Part shown: in pieces, positions 52,454 through 63,800 of the stretch
How positions within the stretch are numbered: position 1 is the first letter of the stretch
How the letters are laid out: each line of letters opens with the position of its first letter
Translations under genes and position numbers: made by a program
Source of the DNA: Heterocephalus glaber
Lineage: Eukaryota > Chordata > Mammalia > Rodentia > Bathyergidae
Direction of reading: 5' to 3'
NCBI RefSeq assembly: GCF_000247695.1
Contig: NW_004624743.1
Span: 3,780,404-3,844,403, forward strand
Length of the DNA stretch: 64,000 nucleotides
The notes under the pieces: model-generated
What the model saw: only the letters and a program-made list of their open reading frames with translations
What the model was told of the DNA's origin: nothing
Databases searched by the model: none

Positions 52454-54049
52454 TCAAATTCTCTACTTCATTTCCTCCTATGAGCTGATTTAAATTTCGC
52501 TTAGGAATTGTGCTCTTTGATCAGCTCCTGCATAGTTCTCTCACCTCTGTCACCAACAGCAAAAGTTATGACAGGCGAAACAAAGAAGCAATACTTGCTA
52601 GTGGTGAAAAGGTAGGAGAGGGACTGAGACCAGCCTGTCAGACACAATGAATTCTAGGGAGCTCTCAGCTCTGCTCCAGGCTTCCTGCCTGGCTCCTGGG
52701 AAGCTCCCTTGGCTCATGGTGAACCTGTACACTTCAGTCCTTGGCTGCATCAGTAACAGTATACTACCCATAAAGTCAGAAGGCTTAATGCACTGGACTT
52801 CACATGGCAAATTCTAGCTGGGAACTAATTCAGAGGCAACAGTGCATCTCTTCGTTAGACTAATATTGATAAGAATGAATAGCTCAAGCCCAATAGACAC
52901 AGGCATGTGTCCTGCCTGCAACCCCTCCGCATCTTGCCCACCATGGTGGGGGATCTCCAGGAAGGCTTCAGACAGGGAGCAGGTGGTGCAGGGCGACAGA
53001 AAACAAAAGAAGCTCATTTCAATGTCAGAGAGTCGAAGAACAGAAGGTTATTTCCTCCACATCTGGGAGGGTGTGTTCTTATTTTCATTCCTGAATATCA
53101 AGGGAAGAATTTCATAAAAATGCTATTGCCAAAAAAGATAAAAAATGAAGAAGTTAATAGGTGAAGTTGGCTGTTTGAAAGTTAAGGTGACAGGTACTCT
53201 GGAATGTGAACCAGAAGGAAATGAACTCAAAAATTATGAAATGTGTACAAGAAAATAAGAACATCTGGTGGTTACACAGGAAGAGAGGAAAAGAAGATTA
53301 TTTCATCTGAATCATTAACTTCAGTGATGCTCTAGTCAAAATCAATTTTATAAAACTGCACAAAATGGCAAATATTCCCTCTGCATGCAGTGAATGGCCT
53401 ACGGATGCACCTGGCACTTCCTTCACAGAGAAGAGCCACGCAGTCCGGCTAGCAACCTCTTGACCACAATTTGTATTTCCGAGAGATAGTGTAGGAAGGT
53501 CTTTGCAAAATAACCCTCTCAACAAGAGCATAAATTTCTATTTAGCTGCATGCATAAACAGAAGAAATAAATGCTTGCTGGCATCGAATTTGAAGCATTC
53601 ATTCGACAGTATTTTGGGAACAAGTACATAAGATGCAATCCGTGTTCCCAAGTACCTCTCATCACTGTGCAATCCAAACCATCAATGACTTCTTTGCGTC
53701 ACAGTGGATTCCATTTGCACTGATGCTAATGTGATTATTCAGCTTTACGGACTAGGGAGCAAGTGCTTGGATCAGTACCAGTGTAATGTCCACACCGCAT
53801 TATTAGCTGGAGGATAATTATTTTGCGTGTCATGTCTATCAATCTTAATGTTTTGGTAATTTACACTTTAATTTATATACTAAAAGAGAAAGCATGAAGA
53901 GGTTTAGTTGATTCTTTCAGTTTTTTCTCTTTGGTGTTAGAATATCTACAGTTTAGAAATACATTTACATGGAACAGTCCATTATTGTTCATCTACAGAA
54001 ACATCAAAGGGAAGTTTGTACTCCTTTGGTTTTCCTTTTACATTTTCAT

Positions 54050-54370
54050 TTTCATTAGTGCAGGTTTGCAATATGTAATGGTTACACGCATGGTGAGCAG
54101 TTGGGGCGTGGGTACGATACCTCTTCATTCTTTCTTCATTCCCTCTGCTGCTCTTTCTCCCTCTTGCTCTATCTCTTGGGTCTCCTCTCTTTTGCAACAG
54201 ATCTATCTCCCTGTTTTCTATTATCTGGCTTTTATTTTCCTCTCTATTTGTATTTTTGATTTCTCATTTAAGAGAAACCACACGATCTTGAAGCCTGGGT
54301 GTCTGATCTATCTCTCTTAACATCCTGGTCTCAAGGTGCATCCGTTATTTTTTTTGAGGTACAAACCTAG
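54050..54370 (-). mobile_element. Possible L1 3' end fragment, reverse orientation
   Basis: 'gatttctcatttaagagaaa', followed by a 'ctctcttaaca' and 'aaggtgcatccgtt' pattern, recalls the L1 3' UTR read in antisense, and 'gtgcaggtttgcaatatgta' near 54059 fits the same region. The match is weak and by eye. Confidence 0.35.
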
Positions 54371-54872
54371 CTAAACAAAAATTCTGATGCCACAAAATGG
54401 GCCGTGTAAGATGAGGTAAATTTACATTTAGGTGCCCCTCTCTATTCCTTTCTTCCACTCTCCTACTTCTTCTCTTCAGAACACTGGTGTGTGGGATACT
54501 CAAGTACTCACCAATGCCTCATCTACTCTTCCAGTCTCTCTTCTCAGACCCATCGTCTGGACCCAGGCGCATACTGCTTTCCAAACGTAGGTGTTGGTGG
54601 GGTGAAGCCAACCCACCCTTGTCTTTGGGCATCCAACGGTCCCTACTTCTCTAGTAGAGCATCTGATTCAGAGGGCTGTCTCCACGGTGGACACTTAGGC
54701 CACAGAACCAGCGTCCTGTCCAAGGCAGGGTCCCGTGACCACAGATTCACACCCTGGCTGACCCCAGAAGGCTCCACGCTGCCCCACCCCCACCGCCGCA
54801 GCCTGCTCCTGCTGAGCTCTTTCCCCAGGTTCTGCTTCTCAGGACTCCCAATGCATCCGGCGAGCTCACTGC

Positions 54873-54972
54873 NNNNNNNNNNNNNNNNNNNNNNNNNNNN
54901 NNNNNNNNNNNNNNNNNNNNNNNNNNNNNNNNNNNNNNNNNNNNNNNNNNNNNNNNNNNNNNNNNNNNNNNN
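54873..54972. other. Assembly gap (100 N)
   Basis: Exactly 100 undetermined bases, the conventional size for a gap of unknown length. The left flank is unusually C-rich, a likely reason for the sequence break. Confidence 0.99.
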
Positions 54973-56171
54973 CCTCATTCCCCCGTGTAAAATGAAGTTG
55001 TTTTAAGATAACTGCCAAAACAAATTCTCCCCCATAATTAAATGCACATGAAAAGCGACTGCATCTTGACCTCCCTTCCTCTTTTGTAGGAACTCTCAAT
55101 TGTGAATAATTTCCTGGGCTAGTATTTGCCAAAAGTAGCTTTGGAGCCCTTAAATAAAACACTTTTACAAGGGGTATTTGAGGAAAGTGTATTTAAATGG
55201 GAGATATTAATATAGACCGAGAAGACTCTAAAAGTTAAAAATGCACTCAAGGCAATGATGGACAGAGTGGGAAATGTCTAGCACCCTCTGCCTCTGAACC
55301 ATGAGGCACGGCCACTAATTCCACTAATAAAACAATAAATGAAGAAAACCACTGCAGGCCATGCGGTGTTCTTTCACCAGCAAATGCCCATTTGGCCCAT
55401 ATCCGAGGAGGCTGAGCAGCACAGCACAGAACTTAAATTCTGGGTTCACGGTGAAGCACAATTTTTAGGACAGACATGGTATTTACACAGCCCCGAAAGC
55501 CAGTTAGAATGAGATTGCCTGGAAGAGCTGCAATGTCTACAATGCGTGCTACCTCATTTAAATTCACTCCGTCTACCACACAATCCACCCGAGTACTAGG
55601 TCCTTGCTTGTAGGAGATTTGTTTCTTTTTTTTTATGAGAAAATTAATTTAATTGTCCTTCCTATTTGGAAGGATGGGGTGGGAGGGTTTGGCCAGCAGA
55701 TTTAGCCAAGACCAATACTGAGCATCCATTTGGACACGGAAAAGGTGACTGTCTTCACTGTGGGAGTGTTAGATCCGTACAGCCAGGTGGTAATGAAAAC
55801 CCCACTTAGGGCACTGGGGTAGTGAAGTCCAACGCCAGCTTGTCCCATGCCTGCCCGAGGAGCTAGGGTAAGAAAAGCCATCACAAGGGAAATATATCTT
55901 TTTCAGTGTTGAGAGCAGAAAAGTAAAAGAGGAAAGGGAGTCTTGAAGGGAACAGGGTGTCCACAGAATCAACTTCAACTACTTTAGCACTGCGCCTCGG
56001 CCAAGCCAATGGGTGGTAATATCAAGAAAATGCACGGGGGTAATTTCAGGCAGAAAGGGGACTCAAATCTCTTGACTGGGACAAGCAGTGGCCAAGTTTC
56101 TCAATTTTCTCATGAATGGAGTTTTTTATTTTCTATATACCTCTACTTATTTTAATTTATTACATACTGAG

Positions 56172-56467
56172 TCCTTTCCTTTCCTCCCTTTCTTTTCTTT
56201 TTCTTTCTTTCTTTCTTTCTGTCTGTCTGTCTTCCTTCCTTTCTTTCTCTCTCTCTCTTTTCTCTCTCTTTCTTTCTCTCCCCCTTTCGTTCTCTCTCTT
56301 TCTCTCTCTTTCTCTCTCTCTTTCTCTCCCTCTCTTTCTCTCTCTCTCTCTTCCTATTTCCCCCTTTCCCCTCCCCTCCCCTCCCCTTCCCTTCCCTTCC
56401 CTTCCCTCCTTTCTCTCCCTTTCCTCCTCATTTCTCTCTCTCCCTTTCTCCCCCTTGCTTTCTTTCT
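56172..56467 (+). repeat. Long polypyrimidine tract, (CTTT)n/(CT)n/(CCTT)n
   Basis: Nearly 300 bases of C and T in changing units (CTTT, CTGT, CT, CCCTT, CCCCT) with few purines. It runs directly into the tail end of a reverse-oriented SINE and looks like an expanded SINE tail. Long open frames across it encode Ser/Leu/Phe-rich or Arg/Glu-rich strings and are not genes. Confidence 0.95.
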
Positions 56468-56540
56468 GGTACTGGGGAGTGAAGTCCAGGGTCTTACACA
56501 TGCTAAGCAGGGCTCTACTACTGAGCAGCACACATGTCCA
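56468..56540 (-). mobile_element. Old ID/tRNA-type SINE, reverse orientation
   Basis: 'ggtactggggagtgaagtcc', 'cagggtcttacacatgctaa' and 'ctactactgagca' match the reverse complement of an ID-like SINE. The 3' tail would lie in the polypyrimidine tract. Confidence 0.75.
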
Positions 56541-56607
56541 TACACTGATTTTAGCGCACATGTACACTTGTATTTACATATAAGAATAAACAAATCAAGG
56601 CATTCAC

Positions 56608-57141
56608 TGCCACTATTTGGATAGCATCTCCCAAAGTGCATGTGTTACAGGGCTGGTCCCCAGGGTGGAGTTATGGCAAGGTGCTCTGGACCTTTAGGAG
56701 CTAGGGCTTAATGAGAACTTCCACTACGTCTGTGATGGTGAAACTTTTAGAGACCAGGTTCCCAAACTCAACCAAAACCCACTTATTTACTGCAAAGTAC
56801 CCGTATGTGGCCTTTTAACCAGTGCTTGGCGGCTGGGTGGTGCTGGGGTGACCTGGCTCATGGTCTGACAGAGAGGGCTCTGCATTCCATAGGTTCACCA
56901 CCACTGCAGTAGGTCACCCCATGGACCATGCCCTGGAAAAGCACTGTGGGCCCCATTGTGGGCCCCATCTTTCTCTTCCAGCTGTTTGGCTCATGGTGTG
57001 AATCCTGTGATCTCACATGTGCTCCTGCCATGGCTCTCTTGTGCTCTTTCCAGAGGACAAAGGAATGGAGCCAACACTCTTCTCTTTGTAAGTTAACTGC
57101 CTGAGGTGTTTTGTTGTAGTGATGTGAAGCTGGCTAGTACA
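56608..57141 (+). mobile_element. ERVL-MaLR-like solo LTR, interrupted by a hAT-like element
   Basis: Begins TG at 56608 and ends CA at 57141, with 'atttggatagcatctcccaa' near the start and 'gatgtgaagctggctagtac' at the end. Near-matching 5-bp flanks, 'ttcac' (56603-56607) and 'ttcat' (57142-57146), suit ERVL-type integration. No retroviral genes are attached. A transposon occupies 56730-56906. Confidence 0.6.
56730..56906. mobile_element. Non-autonomous hAT-like DNA transposon, 177 bp
   Basis: The left end 'ctgtgatggtgaaact' and the reverse complement of the right end 'cagtggtggtgaacct' form imperfect terminal inverted repeats of about 16 bp. The flanks 'cactacgt' (56722-56729) and 'cagtaggt' (56907-56914) match at 6 of 8 positions, the duplication length of hAT elements. 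It carries no transposase. The sequence recalls short hAT families seen in several tetrapods, from memory. Confidence 0.65.
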
Positions 57142-58684
57142 TTCATGTGCACATCCCCCTTAAATTATTTAACATGACTAATTCCAAGTTCAGATATATA
57201 CACCTTTACATTTTCCCATTGGATTTATAATGAATTTTCCCTCTTAAATTTCAGAGATAAAAATTCTAAATGAATAAACAAACAACACTAAATTGTTATT
57301 CATTATTTCTTAGCTCCAAGGCTAAAGAACTAATGTTTATTTCACATTTACAGCATAACTACATCATTGCTTTCTTCAAAGAGTTATTTCTCAAGACCAC
57401 CCAGAAGTTTCAGCTAATTGAGGAAGCAATCTTCAGGTTGCCCTAAGAAGAATGGCTACCTGGGATACATCCCTGGTTTCAGTATTCTGTCATATCTGTT
57501 ATATCTGTTTGCGTTTGATGTAATATAAAGGACAACCTTAAATCCTGAAAATTATCTGGTTTTTTTGCCCTCTAAAACAACCATTGCAAGAAAAATATCT
57601 AAGAATCTGTCATATCTTTTTCAGATAGACTGTTTCATACTCTGAGCTGTGGAAGTGCCAGGAAACAAATGAACCACCCGAGGAGATCACAAAAGCCAAA
57701 ATTACAGAAGCAGAAACAGGTTTTTAGCTGTGTGATGGATTTATGAGGTTGAGGAAGGTGCAGGATGTTATTCAAAGTGAAACACTGAAGCCATGGAATT
57801 CTCATCAATTGGTCATTGGACAGACATCTGTGAATGGGGACTGGGAGATTTTATGAAAACATCTTTGAGGGACACACTGGACTCTAGGTTTAATAAGATT
57901 TGAGGTGATTTATATTGACAGGCATGTTAATGATCTCTTCGTGGGCTTCACTGTAACATTTTAGGGTTTATTGATATAGGTTTTATGTATTTAAACTCAC
58001 ATCTTTCTTTCCAATAAATTTCTATCTTTTCAGGTGCACCACTGTGTGCCTCTGATTTCTGATCCTTAAGAAGAGAAGCCCGAAATAATATGGATGCTGA
58101 TTAAGAAGTTTGCATTTATATAGCTGTTTATTAGATATTCAGGTCTATTAATATAATTAATCACTCAATATAGTTCTTTAATACTAGGTATTAAAGAGCC
58201 TCTTTTATTATGATGTCATATATTTTTATGATCACATATTTTATAAGTACATGTGTGCTGCTTTTGAGAAACTAGAAAAAAATAAGAAAAACAGAACAAT
58301 GAAAATAAACCATCCAGGCTTCTTCTGATGAAGATGGTGTAAACAGTGGCAGAATGTGTCCTGCAGTGTGAAACCACTGTAACAATGCACAAAACTCAGG
58401 AAAAAAATTAACCCTCTGCACTCAAGCTATTAGACATCAGGCAAAGAAGAATCCTAACTTCTAATTTACACAAAACAAATGAGGGGAGTTCCTCGATCAT
58501 CCCACCTTACCACCTAGAGAAAGTTTCCCCACAGTGCAGGAAGGAGAAGCAACTCAACTTGTTGGACAACTCAAGTGGAGAGGATGGAGCCAGGAGCTCT
58601 GGGAATCTAGGGTTGATAAAAATCACTTGGTAAAATAATGGAGCTGGGAGGAGACAAAGGAGTGCCCCAGAGGGAACGTGAGGT

Positions 58685-59052
58685 TGCTATCGTTTAGATC
58701 TAAAATGTCCCCCAAATGTCTCCTGCGTTTGCAAAGTGGTGGAAGAAGAGGGTACTAGACCCATCAGTGGGTCAGCCAGGGATGAGCCAGTTCATGCTGA
58801 ATTGCTGTGAGGGGCGGACCTGGTTGGAGGCGGTCACTGAGGGTACTGTTGTGCCCAGCATCTACCTTCATTCTGCTTCTCGGCTGCCAGGTCTCTAGCA
58901 TCTTCTCCTCCACGTGCCTTTCACCCTGATGTTTCTCCCTTGGAGCCAGCCAACCATGGACTGAACCCATGAAACAAAATCTCTCCCCTTTAAGTTGCAA
59001 GTATCCAGAGTCAGGTATTTTGTCCCAAGCAATAGTAAAGTGGCTAATATAA
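58685..59052 (+). mobile_element. ERVL-MaLR-like solo LTR, diverged
   Basis: Opens 'tgctatcgtttagatctaaa', then 'atgtcccccaaatg', and has 'ccaaccatggactgaaccc', 'tctctcccctttaagttgca' and 'ggtattttgtcccaagcaat', ending 'ggctaatata'. It has the same motif order as the LTRs at 46520 and 56608. Confidence 0.5.
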
Positions 59053-59650
59053 GTATTTTACAAAGGTTGCCCTGGGCTATTCGGCTGGGGGCTAGTCAGT
59101 ACAGAGATCTGAGGAATCTAAGTCCAGGAAAAAAGTCATTATGAATGGTTAGCTTTCACCACCACTGGCAATAGTGTCTATTTCCAATGGGCCGAGGACG
59201 AAGCCTCATAATTCCACTGATTTAGTGTCTCGAGAATCTTCTCAGTACTGGGGTGAGAGGTTAGCTTTGGTCTCACCCATCATCGCTCGAGAGAATGTCC
59301 CACAAGACTCAGATTGTCTGTAAGTACCTTAACTACATCTTTAACCAACTTCCAGTAATATTTGCACAGATAAAAATATTCAGCACTAAATAAAGTGAAA
59401 TTCAAAATTTATGGCAAGGATTCTAAAGCTAGTATGCATGCAAAGAAGCAGGGTAATACAAAAAAAAAAAAAGAAAGAAAGAAAAAAGTTAATCAATGGA
59501 TTGACCCAGAATAGACAGAGATAACAGAAAGATAGACAAATACTGTTAGGGCTAGACTGCAAAGTTCAAGACCTAGAACAATTATTGAATACATCAAATA
59601 GAAGAAGGGAAAAAACTTTCGCAAAGACCCATGTAAGAACTCAGACATTG

Positions 59651-59740
59651 GGCCGGGATTTAGCTCAGTGGTTCTGCCACCTGCCTCACAAGCGCAGGGT
59701 CCTGAGTTCAAGCTCTGGTACCAAACAACAACAACAACAA
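59651..59740 (+). mobile_element. ID-type SINE inside the old L1
   Basis: Head 'ggccgggatttagctcagtg', box B 'gagttcaagctctgg', tail of CAA repeats. A target-site duplication is not certain. It interrupts the L1 fragment, so it is younger. Confidence 0.92.
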
Positions 59741-60313
59741 CCAAAACACACGCAGACAAACAAGATATTGCCAGACAGACAAAAGGTAAAATCATTAATC
59801 AACAGTTCACGTTAAAATCCTTTTAAAAGTCAGTCATACAGAAGATAAGTTATATCAGAAGGTAATCTGGATTTACATAAGTAATGGGGAATGCTGAATA
59901 TACTAATACATAGGTAAAGACATTTTGCACCTCATGTAAATCTTTTAAAAATGTAATTGACACTTTAAAGCAAAATGATATCAATTTATGGTGAGGCTTA
60001 TAACAAATGTAAAATTAAAATACACAACAATATGAAGCCCAAGGCTAGAGATCAGGTAATTATTCCATTGTAACAATCTTATTCTTTACTAGCAGTATAA
60101 TACCACCTGGTAAGATAAATACCATAAATCCCAAAGCAGTCAGTAGTATTCTAGAACAGAGAATCATATCTAATAAGCTAATAAAGGTGATAGAATGGAC
60201 TTTTTAAAAAACACTTAAATTATTACAAATTATAATTTTACTAAATGAAAATTGTTGAATTTAGGCAGTGTGTCAGATTAGATTGAAAACAAAGACACAA
60301 CTCCATGTTTCTT

Positions 60314-60688
60314 TTTTTGTGAAGTACATGCAATACTTTTATTTTAGACATGCAAGAAAAGCTATTTCAGAATCTACTAATTTAAAGCAAGCAGCTGTAT
60401 ACAGATAACAAAAGAAGCAACATTTTGTTACAACTTAGCACACAGCATCCAAAGCAAACAGGCATGAGACAATGCATATTTATGCAGCATTAAAACCAGA
60501 TGAACAACATAGTGCAGGGCACGGGGAGGGATGGAGGAGAAAAAAGGATCAATGTTTCCCAGTGCTTCGAATGTAATGTCTTACAAGCAAGAACGGCAAG
60601 AATTTCCAACTGACTTGCGTAAGACTGTTATAACACTTGCCTAACACTGTTCACAACAGATTTTTGTAGGTCTTCCAATGGCAAACCA
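60314..60688 (-). pseudogene. Retrocopy of an unidentified mRNA 3' end, nested in L1
   Basis: On the minus strand the block ends with AATAAA (60343-60338), about 20 nt before an A-run at 60318-60307, exactly as a polyadenylated mRNA would. L1 sequence is recognisable up to about 60306 and resumes near 60696. A 7-bp repeat 'gtttctt' at 60307-60313 and 60689-60695 could be the target-site duplication. No open frame is present, so it is 3' UTR only. I could not name the donor gene. Confidence 0.6.
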
Positions 60689-63309
60689 GTTTCTTAAAAG
60701 ACACTCAATTTAAATAAAAAAAGCAAAAATATGACAGGTACAAGAATGGAAAAATGTACAACACGTTAACATTAATCCAACAGAAGCTAAACAGATAATA
60801 TTAAAATCAAAGTATATTTCTAAATCACCAGGGAAAAAGAGCTGAATAATCGGAACAATAATGCATCATACTAAAAATGTGTGTTCCTAATAGTATAAAT
60901 TCAAAATCTATGAAGAAAAACTGATAGCACAATAAGGAGAAATTAGAACATTCTTTTCTCAAGAATTGGTGGAATAATTAGAATATCAGTAAGTGTGCAG
61001 ATGTGAATATTGTATAAACCAACGTCACCCAAGGACCTTTATAGAATATCCTACTTAACAAGGGCAGAATATGCATCCTTTTCAAAGGCTTTCCAACCAT
61101 TTGCTAAGATAAAGTATTTTATAGGTCATAAAATAATTTTCAGTAAATGTAAAAGGATTCAAGTTATGCAAATTGCATTTTCTGACTATATAATTAAATT
61201 AAAAATAAATTACAAAAAGATACGAGGGATAGCTTTTATATTTGGAAACCAAGCTACAAAATTCTAAATAACTCTAATGATAAAGAAGAAATCAAAGGTC
61301 ATTAAATTGCTTTGAAATAAACGAAGATGAAAAAACAGCATATTAAAATTCTGGCATTTAGTGAAACAATATTTAATGAAAAATTACAGCTTTAAATATT
61401 TATATTAAAAAAGAAGAAAAGTTTTAAATCAACAATTTCGAATTCTACCTTAAAGGCGTACACACAAAGAAATCTAGTGTAAGCAGAAGAAAGAAAATAT
61501 TATCAGAGTAGAAATCAATGAGAAGAAATAATAGATAAAATGCATAAACCTTTATCCAGGCTAATCCAATGAAATATAAAAGAAAGTATATATTAATATG
61601 ACTAAAAAAGGTAATAGCTTCACTGGTTTTATAAGCAAGACTGGAAAGGAATATTATGAAACCATATTCTAATAGAATCAATGAATTAAATTAAATGGGC
61701 AAATTCCTTGAAATATATAAATTACCAACGCTCACATAAGAAAAAAAGAAAAGGTAGCTGAGCACTTCTGCACCATGAAAGGACTTAAATTTATGGTGAA
61801 AAACATTCTTACAAACAAATAAATAAAAAAGATAGTTCCACACCAGGACAGCTTCAACATGGAACCATACCAACATTTAAAGAAGAAATAACATCAGCTC
61901 TGCACAAACTCTCAGAGGAAAGTGAAAAGGAAGGGAATATTTGTCAATCTTTTACTGTAAAGTCAACATTACTGTAATTTCAAAAGCATTATAAGAAAAA
62001 TAAAGTACAAATCAACTATCCTTCATCATTTTAGGCGAAAGCAATTTTTAAATTTTAGTGAATCTAATTTAACGATATACAAAATGGTTTGAAATCCCAG
62101 AAATTCAAGGTTTACCTACATGAGAACATCACTTAGTCTAATTTATTATATTAACAGAAAAATACATTAAAAAATAGAAAAGGTACAACTTGAAGAAATA
62201 GATGGAATTAAGGAAAGCCGATTTGCACAATGACAGTAAGGATTTCCTGAAAAGTTCACTAACAGTGAAATGAATTGCCCTGTGAAAATCTTAGTGCTTT
62301 CTGGCACTGCAGATGTTGGAGCAGGTGAACAAACATCTGCCCACTGTTTTATGCAGAGAAACCTGGAGTGGGTGGGGTTAGAGTGGATTAGGTCCTTTGA
62401 ATTCTGTGATTCTAGCTGTAACCTTCCAGCTCAGAAGGGTGAAGGACATAAAGGTGACTAAGGACACTAGAAATTAGTGGAAAAAGATGTTTCAACAATT
62501 ACTTATAGCACAATACATAGGAAAGGGTGAGAAGTAATGGGAGTGATATACTAAGAGATATTGGTGAAAGATGTAACTAATTCTACCTAGCAATAGAAGG
62601 CAAGGGAACCTGGAGGGTGTGACATTAATGATCCTACTACAACCCTGTTTCCGATGGGACAGATAAGCTGACATGGGCTTCCCATTGGAAAAAAGAGCAT
62701 GAAAGCAGAGTTAGAGAAGTAGAACTGAACTGCATGAGTATTTGGGAGAGAATATAAGTATTCTGAGAGAGTTTATTCTTCTGATTTTTGTGATAAATTT
62801 GTATTTAACTGGGTTATGAAGACCTAATTTATAGGGACTTAAATAAATATGTGTAATACTGTCAAATATCCTGTGCCAGTCATAAACTTCTCAATCACTG
62901 TATTTATTTCCTCCTTTGTAATTTAAAGTGGCATTAGGTAGGGACAAATATGGATGTAGACATCTCAAGCCACTTTCATGACTCTGGGTGACAACATGAC
63001 CGCAGAGCATCTACAAAGACACTGCAGGGGCCGAGTGACCACTAACACTGGTCTAAGTCAGGGTGTTTGGGCGACGAGGCACACTGCTTTGCCTCCAGGC
63101 TTGAGAACTTTTGCTTTCTTAGGGAAAGCTGCCCAGAATGCAATCAAGCCAACCCAAGAATCTGACATTTCTAAAACTGGAAAGAAAAGCAAACTTCCTA
63201 ACTAGCTAATTTTGTTATTTGCTGGTTGGTCTGTCTAGGGTCTTTTGTTTCTGGAATATTTTCATGTTCTCTCTTTGTTTTTGTGAGCAGCTTTTCTGTG
63301 CTGTGGCTC

Positions 63310-63352
63310 AGTGTGTGTGTGTGTGTGAGTGTGTGTGTGTGTGTGTGTGTGT
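63310..63352 (+). repeat. (TG)n microsatellite
   Basis: A TG run of 43 bases with one GAG interruption. Confidence 0.97.
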
Positions 63353-63539
63353 TTATCCTGTTCAGGTTTTGTAGTGCTTCTTGAATTCTGACTTGTTGGG
63401 CAGTTACCAACAATTGTTTCTAAAAGATTGCTTCTGCCCATTTGCTGTTTCCTTTTCTGCAAAGCCAGCCAATATGTGTGGTAATGTCTACACCTCACAC
63501 ATCCCTGGTCTCTGCTCAGTATCATTCAGCATTTCTCAG

Positions 63540-63800
63540 GTTTCAATCTAGTTGTTTATTTCAGGTCTATTTTCCAGTTTACTTTTCATCTCTGTGGGTC
63601 TAAACTTTGGTAAACCCATATATTTGGTTCTTAATTTTAGTTGTATTTTTTTTTAGGTCTAAAATTTCCAGTAGAATCCTTTTTGGTGTTGTTTTCAGTT
63701 CTTTGTTGAAATACTTTATTTTAATTATCTAATTTCTGAAGCATCAGAATTACCTGAGGTAGCTATCTAATAGCTAATATCTAGGTCACCTCATGGTCTT
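63540..63800 (-). mobile_element. Possible L1/HAL1 fragment, reverse orientation
   Basis: 'gtctaaaatttccagtagaa', followed by 'ctttttggtgttgttttcag' and 'ttctttgttgaaat', recalls the L1/HAL1 ORF1 region in antisense. It is very diverged. Confidence 0.4.

Larger units (their letters stand above)
59380..62250 (+). mobile_element. Old L1 (LINE-1) fragment, ORF1/ORF2 region, decayed
   Basis: Motif order follows ancient mammalian L1: 'tatgcatgcaaagaagcagg' near 59433, 'atcagaaggtaatctggatt' near 59853, 'aaaagcagcaatagctaata'-like linker text near 60170, and ORF2-type DNA with 'tggcattt...gaaattacagc' near 61350 and 'gggcaaattccttgaaatat' near 61698. All frames are broken. It is interrupted by an ID SINE (59651-59740) and a retrocopy (60314-60688). 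Confidence 0.75.

Noticed and set aside
54491..55006. 171-codon frame spanning the gap
   Set aside because: It passes through 100 undetermined bases and shows no recognisable domain.
56088..56624. 178-codon plus-strand and 135-codon minus-strand frames
   Set aside because: They translate the polypyrimidine tract into Ser/Leu/Phe or Arg/Glu/Lys strings; low-complexity artefact.
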